Below are positions 54,801-64,000 of a stretch of DNA of 64,000 nucleotides, one piece after another (the first letter of the stretch is position 1; every line of letters begins with the position of its first letter). The stretch comes from Salarias fasciatus (taxonomy: Eukaryota; Chordata; Actinopteri; Blenniiformes; Blenniidae): NCBI RefSeq assembly GCF_902148845.1, contig NC_043754.1, positions 17,379,931 to 17,443,930 of the forward strand, read 5' to 3'. Under the pieces are notes generated by a model that saw nothing but the letters and a program-made list of their open reading frames with translations, ran no database searches and was not told where the DNA came from. The position numbers and the translations under genes are program-made.

Positions 54801-57800
54801 GTGTAGAAGGAATATTTTAAAGAGATTCTTAAAACTATTCACAGTAATATCTTTTTTTCAGCTTGAGTTAAAACTACATTATTGGCAACGGCACTCCAAA
54901 ACCAGATCTCCTGTGCAAAGCCTGACTCAGACCAATATTCCACTTGAAAGGAGACTTACTATTCAGCAGTAATCGCTTCATCACTTGCCTGTTCTTTTTC
55001 TTTTGAAGCCGGGTTAAAAAGACTGGAGAACATCTCAGATTATCCTGTGACCGCTCAGTGTACGTTTGATGATTTCGGGCTGATTTAATACCTCTGACTC
55101 TGTACCTGACCTTCCCATACATTTAATACTAGAACAGAAAAAAGCTGAGCACAACATAGATCGGTGATCTAAAGGAGAAAGACAGTGAAAAAAAAAAAAG
55201 AAGCCTTCTTCATGCAATGAATGGAAACAAGGACCTTTCTAATTATTGCTTTCAATTATAATCTGAACGACGACGCCAGGACAAACAATTGCATTTCAAA
55301 TCACGTCTATATTTGGCACACACTGCACAAATGGTAGGAGCTTAGAACATCCTTATTGTGCTGATTAAATTACAATAGTATGTGTAAAAACAAACCTCGG
55401 TCTGTGGATGGCCTCCTGAGGTTTTGGTGCAGAGATGATGTACTCGTTAAACTTTGGTTTCTGGTCTTCTAGGTCTTTCTTTTCTCCCGACGAGGTGACA
55501 TCTGGCTTCACCGGCTCAGGGGGCTTCTCTTTGTTATGTGGACCTTTTGTGCAGCCCTGTGTGGAGAAAGTGAACAATACGACTTCATGTCACACAGCAA
55601 AACGTGGCAGTCAATACCTATGAAACAATAGACTACAAAGACCGTGGGGAATAGAGGGAGCGTGTGACCCAAACAGGAAACTTACAGCAATGCTCAGGAA
55701 GTCTGAGAAGTCAGTAGTTCTCCTCTTGCAGCAAGACCATCCCTGCAGGAAGTTAAGGTGACATTCACTTGGACTGGGAAAACAGGAAACAAGCTAGCAT
55801 GTGCAGTTCCAGGCAATTTACCTTCAAGGCATCGTGGAACACTGGGACTCCGGGATGATAGGTGCAGCCGTCTGCCAAAACAAAACAAACATCTTCGATA
55901 AACTTGGAAGAAAAACATGTTGTGGTAGTGGGGAAACGGAGGCTGTTTACAAGTTCATCCAGAACAGCTTCTGCAGCAAATTGCACATTTATTTTACAGA
56001 GGGCTGCGTTAAGCCGTGGAAAAGCAGTCTGTGTAGATCTCAGTGCGCTTCAAAAATATCAACATGCTGAAAGAAAAAAAACCCAAGTCACTTCTAACCG
56101 ATTTGATGACTCTTTCTTTGGAACGGATCACAACAGCAGGGCTGACTGCGCTGCCTTCACACTGGTAGGATAAAATCTCGGAAAGGAAACATGTATATAT
56201 TCCCTTTCACCGAGGGAAATTTCATAGTTGATTGGAAAGACGTTGAAGAACTTTGTGTTCAGAGACTCTTTGGAGAAAGTGCAGCATCAAAAAGACTGAG
56301 GCATTATAATTAATGACGACAACTAAGTTCTACGGACTTAGCAAATCACGGAAACAGAGAGAAAAAAAAGAAATGTTAATGTCCTGTCAAGATCGTACGT
56401 TCATGTTTTAAACTTATCCAGGAATTTCCTTCAGAAACTTCCTTTTGCTGAATTCCATTTAACTCGGCAGCAAAGGCAAAGAAGTAATCTAATTTGTCCA
56501 CAGTGGAGTACGATGCAATACACACACAGACATGAATAGTAAATGAGCTTGGAAAAATGAATTTTACCCTCCTTCTATAAAAGAAAGACAGCATACGATA
56601 TTGATCCCCTTGGGGAAATTCTTTCACTGCATTTCCTATTCAGGTTCCCAATATTGCCTTTACTAGAAATATCTGTCACACGGGAAGCTACTGGAGGTCA
56701 GAGACCTTCTCCAGGGACCTACAGTGGTGACCTGTCAGCAGCAGGATTTATACCTGTGAATCTCTGATCCAGAGGCAGTTTCTCTAACCTCTAAATGACC
56801 ACTGCCCTCCAAAATGGAGGACGCATGGCTATTTAATGGTATGTGGCAAACAGCCAAAAGCCACTTATGACTATACATAAATTATTTGGCTATCAATATT
56901 TAAGCTAAATAAAAAGTGAAGCTTCTTAAAAGACCAAATCATATTGAAACAAATTTGGAGGGAAAAAAAAAAAGGAAACTGTGAGAGGAAATCATAAATC
57001 AAGCCTCAGGGCGGCCTGAGTTGTGTCTTTTTTATGTCAGCGCCATCGATACACCTCCAAGATACCCCTAAAGATAACAATATACTCCACAGTTGTGAAA
57101 AAGAGGAATCCTATTAAAATGGAAATTAGACTCGAGTCCTGCATCAAGTATGTGGCTGTGCACAATACTGTATCACTCCTAGACACACAGCAAGTCTAAT
57201 GAAAGAAAAGCAGGGATTCACTGCTTTCCATCATGGGAGCTGAGAACAACAATGCTACTCTAAATGTTCAATTAGAGCTAAATCAGCACCTCCATAGCAA
57301 CAATATATCATCCAGTAAACAAACTCATTATGAAATTGAATAAGGAAATACAATGTATGTTAGAGAATTATCATGGGACTGGACTTCCACTTCTACAGTC
57401 ACATTGGGAATTTGTTGCTTTACACAACTGCTCGTGTATATTTTATAAGGTTAACAACAATTCTAAAAAATAAGACAATTTGTTATTTACTCTTCAAGAG
57501 GTGTCCACTAATCCTAAATACAGCAATAGCAAATTACAAGCAAGACAATATGTTTAATTGTGTGAGTCTGAAAGCACTAGCACTATGATTTGTCACCTAA
57601 AACACAAAGCTGAATGAATAAATATAAAGCTGATGTTAAAAGTGCTTCTGTTTCCAAAGTCCTTTTTGTTTGATCCAATTTGACATGTAGCTGTTGTTTT
57701 TAAGAGGAATATGGATTATGAACCGCCTGTGTCAAGATTTCAGAAAATGGGGAAGCTTCCAAATATTTTCGCTAAATATATGACATGTATGTATATACAA

Positions 57801-59328
57801 GTGTTTTTCCTATTTGTGAGCAATGGCCCACAATCTGTGGCTCTGTCGAGGCTCTTTGTGAGAGGAGAGAGCTGGTTTTGGCTGCTCTCTTTTTACACCA
57901 GATGCTTTTCCTGAAGCAACCTGCACAGCCGGGGTGTCTGGGCTCGATCAGGGACCCACGGTGGTGTTCGTCCACAGTTCAATTCAAATTTGCTCGCTTT
58001 GCTGACCTCTAGGCCACCCACTATCAATTCCGTAACTTCTGCAAAGTCAATAAGTGAACAGCGATTTTAGTTTTTACTTGAACGCTTTGCTGCAGAGTAT
58101 ATAAAGGGCCTCTTATCTGTTGCAATATTTAGTTTACTTTCACCTGCCCAGCACATCTCATTACAGGTGAAATTACATAAACACTTTGACTTCTCGACCT
58201 CAGGACGCTATTGCCATATATAACACAGAACAATAAAACAGTTGAAAACAGTCATTACAGGCCATCTTTGCTTGCTGTGACTGGGACAACAGTAGCATTT
58301 TTGGTGTACAGCAGTGGCTTTTAAAGGTGTGATACATCTCTGGACTGGAATCCGAGAATCCAGGAGAAAGTCTCTTTTTCTCTATTTTTATTAGTTATTG
58401 GGGGGTTTTTTTCTTTAAATTTAAGAGGATATTGAGTTTTTCAGTAGTAAATATAATACAAAGAACTTGTAAAATAAGAAGAAAAATGTTCATAAAAAAC
58501 ATTTAAAAGACATCACCACTTTATAATTCATTTAGAAAGAAGGATAATCAAAATTATACGACAGATACATATAAACAAAATCCCTACTATGGCATTTATA
58601 CCACAAACTAAATCCTGGTGCATTTTGTGTTTGCTATTTCAGCATTCAATAGTTGTCTTATATATTAGGTGAAATTAACTGAGCATCATAAACGATAGTT
58701 TCCACAACAACATTACTGGGCTATACTTGAATTGAAATTTAAACTTAATGAAAGGGAGTCTAGCTGCGATACTGACTGTTGCGTGGTGTGCACAACTGTT
58801 TTTCTGCCCAGAGACACTTTTTTGATTTGACTTTGGTGCTCAAAGTGATTATTATGTTTCTCAATGGCACATTGCTTTCCTCACAGGTAACCATTTGAAA
58901 TATGCATTAAATCGTCCATGAGCAATAAAAGCACAAGTCGACGTCCCTCTGAAACTTTTAACACACTAACGGTGTGTCCTGTCAGGACATTAGTTTTCCA
59001 GAGTCTTGAGTTGCCCTCCTGCTAACTACTGTAGCTTCACATGCTAACATCAACGCAGCGATAATGCTAATATTTCACCATAGCTCCACGTGTTTTCAGC
59101 TGCCTGTGGTTGGGTTCATGAATGAAGTTGTAACAGTGTGGGACATGCTAACACCGAGTTAGCTTCGTGGGCCCAGCAGGCCTGTTTGCTATAGAAATTT
59201 CCAGAGGTTAGCTCACTGGTAGCCTGGTACGAACGCAGCGATGTGAACTCAAAACACTACTCACCGTCCGGGTTGTTCGCTGGATCAAAACGCTCTCCAC
59301 AGCCCTTATTATAACACAAAACAGACAT
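51855..59328 (-). CDS. chordc1: CHORD-containing protein 1 (morgana), HSP90 co-chaperone
   Basis: Zinc-binding co-chaperone of HSP90 that also restrains ROCK signalling. Exons, minus strand: 59265-59328, 55822-55871, 55686-55742, 55396-55556, 54662-54762, 54299-54357, 53472-53542, 53091-53196, 52812-52931, 52657-52719, 51855-52043; phases agree throughout (346 aa, human 332). CHORD I ligands: C5, C10, C24, H27, C42, C43, C59, H64. CHORD II: C157, C162, C176, H179, C194, C195, C211, H216, all at the human positions. The CS (p23-like) domain spans about 224-312 ([20 protein letters not shown] to [19 protein letters not shown]). The end is a Pro-rich then Lys/Asp/Glu-rich tail finishing [10 protein letters not shown], longer and far more acidic than the mammalian end. 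It is divergent from fat3. Confidence 0.97.
52150..52345 (-). repeat. Fish SINE-like repeat copy in chordc1 intron 10
   Basis: GACAAACGCGGGGTGGACAG, CATCCATCAGAGAGACAGTC, ACATGCGCATTTACACCTCG, AGCAACCAGTTAGAATC and CCCAACGAGAAAAACCC occur in the order expected of the antisense fish repeat (GCGGGGTACACC, CCATCACAGAGAGACA, CACACTCACACCT, GTCACCAATTAACC, CCCGGAGAAAACCC). It is diverged, with small deletions. Confidence 0.6.
55872..59264. other. chordc1 intron 1
   Basis: A 3.4 kb AT-rich intron. A weak SINE-like patch at about 56690-56815 (GGGACCTACAGTGG ... CTCTGATCCAGAGGCAG ... CTCTAACCTCTAAATGACC) recalls the antisense head of the fish repeat above. Otherwise I see nothing. Confidence 0.5.
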
Positions 59329-60955
59329 GCTGGAGATTGAAAAGAGTTTCGATAGTTTAAGAATGACCACTGAACACACACACTCGCGTGTGAGAGAGAT
59401 GCGGAGCCGCAGCCGATGCCTTTAAGTGCAGTGCATGATACCGGCAACACTTCCGGGTGTTTTCGGCTGCACTCGGCAAAGATCGGAAAGTGCCCGCCGC
59501 CTCCTGCGCACCGTGGTCCCATACAAGCGACAACTGATGCTGACCGCTTTTAAACTTGCCTCAAGCGACACGTTCTTCGTATCACATTCATCACGAAGCT
59601 TCATCTTCCAGCAAACGAACATCTGACAGCCGAAACACCAGTTTTGTTCAAACTATTGCGGATCTGGACAAAGACGCACGCTGCACTCAGGGTTACAGTA
59701 GTGAGGTGAATCAAACTGGGGCAATAGCTATAGTTTTGCGAGGATGGCTGCAGTCAAGTAGACAACTGCTTGTCGGGATTTGTATGAGCGATTTTCTGCT
59801 CCGCGCATCACCACCGACTCTTAAATTTTTATTTTTCATTTTAAATGAATGTGGAGAAGAGAATGGAAAAGGATTTACTTCCACCGATATCAGCTCTAAA
59901 GGTAAGAAAACACTTTGCGATGTGCGGGTGAAGTCTGAAAATTCGTGCACTGAGTGTTACTCGAGCGAGAGAAGGTGGATGCTGCCTAGAGGTTGATAAA
60001 CTCGTAAATTTTTTGCAATGAAGGCGAGCTTCAGTGGATCTGCATCAACATGGGAGACGACAAGTGCATCCCAAGATCTCCTGGGACAGTCTCGCAGAGG
60101 GGAATGTTGATACGAGTGGTTGATTTCTGACAGCCTTTTAGATATGCTGATGATAATCGATAATAGTTTTTTTTTTTCTGAATCATTTTCGGAGAGTTAT
60201 TCTGCTCAATTTCATCATCAGATGTTTGTTTGAATTGTGATGAAGTTGAAATTTCCAAGAGGAAAACGCTACTGTATAATGCATGATCTGCATGGGATGC
60301 ACACAACAGCATAATGCAATATTTATAAAGCATTTATAATTATCAAAAGAAAATACTTTTGTGTTTCCTTTTCTGATCTTATTCTCTGATATGTAATTTT
60401 GGTTTATATATTTTGTTCTGATGAGAACTCTTTTTTTATTATATTATTAGATTAGATGAAAAATATATATATATATATATATCAAAACGTGTAGGTGAAA
60501 CTCTTTCCTGAAAAGAACCCCAGGATTTTATTTGTAAGAAGATGTTGATGTTTCTCAGAACATGTTCTACTTTTTCTCATCTATACTCGTGTCACATTTC
60601 CAGCAAAATAGCTGTCTTGTGACTTTTAGGCGGCTTTAAAATAACGATTGTTGCTGATATTTGTTATTTTGTCTGGATGACATGATATTTTTCACTGAGA
60701 CGGGGATTGTTTAAAGACATGTCATTCTTCTGCTTCAGAGCCTTTTGGGTGCAGCTTCTCAGTGTTTGACTGCAAACTGTTGGTGCCACTGTTGAATGTG
60801 CAATCATATTCCTGTAGTGATAATCATGTCTCCAGAAATATCTCTAACTTGTGTCACAGGGTCCTCAAATTTTTCAGCTTGCAAAGTACTTGTCTCAAAC
60901 GAGTCACAGACTGAATCCAGTTTTTTTTTTCTTTTTTCATTCTTTCCAAATATAG
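59329..60955. promoter_or_regulatory. Divergent chordc1-fat3 promoter region, with a candidate fat3 5' UTR exon
   Basis: A GC-richer part (about 59400-59530) contains CACTTCCGG at 59448-59456, a consensus ETS-type site typical of housekeeping promoters. GAAGCTTC at 59595-59602 is a two-unit heat-shock element core. A strong donor, AAAG|GTAAGAAAA, at 59901/59902 could end a non-coding fat3 exon spliced to the acceptor at 60955. All of this is motif inference. Confidence 0.45.
60463..60482. repeat. (AT)n tract
   Basis: Ten AT units in the inferred fat3 5' intron. Confidence 0.85.
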
Positions 60956-60975
60956 GGCGACTGGGAGATGGAATA

Positions 60976-63942
60976 ATGATGAAGCTTAATCGGTGGGAGA
61001 AAATGTTTTCTCTACCCAGCATCTTTCTGCTTTTCCATTTTGTTCTCTCCTTCTTCCTCTGTTTCCCATCAACTTATGCCCAGCTCCTGTCAGAACCTAA
61101 AGCAGGACAGGGGCTGCTGCTCTTCACGCAGCCTGCCTATAATGCCTCCATTTTTGAGAACTCTGCTGCAAGAACGTATACCAGAAGTGATGTCAAGATG
61201 GGCATAATTCTCGGACCACCAAGGACTTTAGACATTAAATATTCTATTCAGTCTGGAGATGGTGAAGGCATCTTCCAGACTGAACAGTTCGTAATGGGAG
61301 ATTTTTGTTTTCTTCGGATATGCACGAATGGAGGCAGCGGTGCAACATTAAATCGGGAAGTACAGGACAATTACACCCTGACAGTAAAGGCATCTGTCAA
61401 AGGAGGTCTGGAGGCTTTAACCATAGTATATATCAAGGTCCTTGATACAAATGACCTTCGCCCCCTTTTCTCCCCTACCTCTTATTCATTTGTTGTTTCT
61501 GAAAGTGCCCCCCTGGGTGCCAGTGTTGGCCGTGTCACAGCCACAGATGCTGATGTGGGCTCCAATGGAGAGTTCTACTACTTCTTCAAGAACAGAACAG
61601 ACCTATTTGCTGTTCATCCAACCAGCGGAGTCATCACCCTGACAGGTCGACCCAGGATGGACAAACAAGACCGATATGAGCTGGAGGTCCAGGTGGTCGA
61701 CAGAGGAATGAAACTGTATGGAAACAACGGTATCAGCAGCACTGCCAGGCTGGTCATAAAGGTGGAGCAGATTAATGAATTTGCCCCTGTTCTCACTGCA
61801 GCTGCCGTTGTTCCATCATGGGAAGACAAGGACCCATTCTATGTAATAGTGACTGTAGAGGACAAAGATGATGGGGTGTCCGGGGAGATAGAGTGGGTGT
61901 CCATCATAGAGGGTGACACCTATGAACAGTTTGTGCTGGATCGATCGCCTGTTGGGCATGAGTACAGGGTGAAAGCATCAGAACTGGTCAACTGGGATGC
62001 ATTCCCCTATGGCTGCAACTTAACTTTCCAGGCTAAAGACAGGGGCATACCTCCTAAGTTTTCCAATACCCAAGTTGTTCAGTTGTTGGTTACAAAGCCA
62101 GAGCCTGTGCCGGCGAATTTCGAGAAAGATGTTTATGTAGTCAAGCTGAGTGAAATTGCTCCCCCAGGCACGATAGTAGAAGTGGTGAAAATCTCCCCAG
62201 CTCCAGTGAGTGTCAATTACAGCTTCAGCAGCCTTTCAGATCCAATGTACTTTGATATAAATCCTTTGACTGGTGTTATCATGACCATAAAGCAGCTGAC
62301 AAAGATATCACAAGATTTCATCATAATGGAGGTACTGGACATTATTAGCCAGCAGCGAGCAAGCATCCATATTACCATAGAGGATGCCAATGACAACTCT
62401 CCTGTATTCAACAAGCCATCCTATGACATTGCAGTCAATGAGAGCTTGCCTGTCGGTTCTGTAGTCCTTGCAGTGTCTGCTGTGGATGCTGACAAAGGAG
62501 AGAATGGGTATGTTACTCACACCATCAGTGGTGAGCCAAGTCTTCCATTCTCCATAGATCAGGACACAGGAGAGGTGAGAATCACAAAGGATTTAGACTT
62601 TGAGTCATCAGATGATATCTATACTTTCGCAGTGCGGGCGTCTGACTGGGGTTCACCCTACAGGAGAGAGAGTGAGGTGAATATCACCATTCGAGTGATA
62701 AATATCAATGACAACCAGCCTCTTTTTGAGAGGGTGTCTTGCAGAGGGATGATAAGCCGTGATTTCCCTGTCAATCAGACTATTGTCACACTGTCTGCTG
62801 TAGACATGGATGAACTTGAAATGGTGATGTACAAGATACTGTCTGGAAATGAGTTAGATTTTTTCAACATAAATCCAGATTCAGGTGCTCTGTCATTGAA
62901 AAAATCCTTAGTAGTGGATAGTTTAAAAAGTGGGAATTTCAATCTGAAGATAGTAGCAACGGATGGAGAGCTGTTCTCTGATCCTACATTTGTGAATGTA
63001 TCAGTGGTAAGAGGAAGGATGCCAGCTAAGGGGTTCGACTGCAGGGAGACTCGGGTAGCCCAACTGTTGGCAGAAAAAATGCTTTCTAAAGCTTCTGCTA
63101 TGGCGAGATCAAGATCAGATGAGAGATACGTGGACCTCTTCTCTGCAAACAAACAGGCTCCACAGTTTGAGGCCTTACCAACAAGCATTCTGGTGAGAGA
63201 GGACCTTGCTGCAGGTGCGAGTGTATTTCAGGTACGAGCACGAGATGGCGACACGGGCTTCAACGGACACGTGCTGTTTTCCATTTCTGATGGCAACAAA
63301 GAAAATAGCTTCAATATCAACATGGAAAATGGGTTGATAACTGTACTACAGCCACTGGACCGTGAGCGATTGGACCGTTACTTTCTTAATATCACCATCT
63401 ATGACCAGGGGGTACCACAAATGTCCAACTGGAGACTACTGACTGTGATCATCGAGGACGCAAACGACAATGACCCTCAGTTTTATCAGGACAGCTTCTC
63501 AGCCCTTGTTTCCGAAAACGCGGCCATCGGCATGGAAGTCATTACCATTACTGCCTTTGACATAGACATGGGTCCTAATGGACAGCTGTCCTACGTAATG
63601 TTGACCAGTATCCCTCAGTTTGGTATTGACAGTGAAACTGGAAGCGTATTTGTTGCAAGCCACCTGGACAGAGAAGCATTCCCAATTTTCACACTGAAGA
63701 TTGAAGTGAGAGACAAAGCTGAGAGAGGCACTCGAAGGTCATCAGTGACCACTTTAAGCATAATACTGGAAGATGTCAATGATTGCTCTCCAGCTTTTAT
63801 TCCTAACAGTTATAATGCCCGAGTATTAGAGGACCTCCCACCAGGGACAGTAATTACCTGGGTTCAAGCTCAGGACCCGGACATCGGTCCTGGTGGACAA
63901 ATCCGATACTCCTTGACTAATGACTTCAACGGCACTTTTGAG
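60976..63942 (+). CDS. fat3: Protocadherin FAT3, first large coding exon (N-terminal cadherin repeats)
   Basis: Giant atypical cadherin acting in planar polarity and in neurite shaping of retinal amacrine cells. This exon has an acceptor at 60955 (TTTCCAAATATAG) after a long pyrimidine tract and a phase-0 donor, GAG|GTAGGT, after 63942; the remaining exons lie beyond the window. I start at ATG 60976 because the reading frame upstream is intron. 989 codons: a signal peptide with a hydrophobic core at about 14-30, then cadherin repeats beginning near 45, 162, 266, 376, 479, 578, 726, 831 and 935, the last incomplete. Calcium-binding words include DTNDLRP, EDANDNSP, NINDNQP, EDANDNDP and EDVNDCSP. 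A cysteine-bearing linker (FDCRETRVAQLLAEKML) precedes repeat 7. ENSAARTY, GEFYYFFKN and RGMKLYGNNGISSTA match FAT3 rather than FAT1 or FAT2. Following chordc1 fits human 11q14. Confidence 0.96.
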
Positions 63943-64000
63943 GTAGGTGATATTACAGCGTGTATCAATACTGTTGCATATGCTAAGCAGCTTTAATTGA

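Noticed and set aside
60796-60975. Sixty extra N-terminal codons for fat3
   Set aside because: The stretch contains the pyrimidine tract and acceptor (60955) of the exon, and the protein from 60976 starts with a proper signal peptide. The upstream frame is intron.

Overview
The window is a stretch of a ray-finned (teleost) fish chromosome. Seven protein-coding genes can be followed exon by exon: map3k7cl (+, 3' part only), bach1 (+), rab38 (-), grm5 (-), tyr (+), chordc1 (-) and fat3 (+, first large coding exon only). Teleost origin is suggested by compact introns (grm5 in about 19 kb, tyr in about 3 kb), very many CA/GT, CT and GATA microsatellites, and several copies of an interspersed repeat that is abundant in fish. 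The assignments rest on protein similarity recalled from the families and on splice phases, which agree at every junction I checked.

Layout: 1-4.5 kb, end of map3k7cl. 5.9-11 kb, bach1 (BTB, hemin-type CP motif, bZIP) with a likely long 3' UTR. 11-13.5 kb, gene-free spacer. 13.5-20.5 kb, rab38 and its 3' UTR, which holds a diverged tandem duplication. 20.5-23.9 kb, spacer with a (CA)47 tract. 23.9-43.2 kb, a complete 17-exon grm5 (1194 aa). 43.2-46.7 kb, head-to-head grm5/tyr interval with a CTCF-like motif and, next to tyr, an MITF-type E-box. 46.8-50.3 kb, complete five-exon tyr (545 aa). 51.5-59.3 kb, chordc1 (11 exons, 346 aa), convergent with tyr. 59.3-60.9 kb, divergent chordc1/fat3 promoter region. 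60.9 kb to the end, fat3.

The map3k7cl-bach1 pair matches human chromosome 21q21, while rab38-grm5-tyr-chordc1-fat3 matches human 11q14, so the window spans a junction between two conserved blocks. The genes are not an operon. The only functional pairing is rab38 with tyr: Rab38 delivers tyrosinase to melanosomes.

The bach1 reading frame is broken by one base at a run of eight G's. Every other complete gene looks intact. I found no retrovirus-like or Polinton-like coding remnants, no tRNA or rRNA genes and no CRISPR. I did not find a new biological system. The most interesting signals are the bach1 G-run, splice acceptors set in GT/CA repeats, a Rab38 tail one residue short of a CAAX box, the duplication in the rab38 3' UTR, and candidate regulatory motifs.
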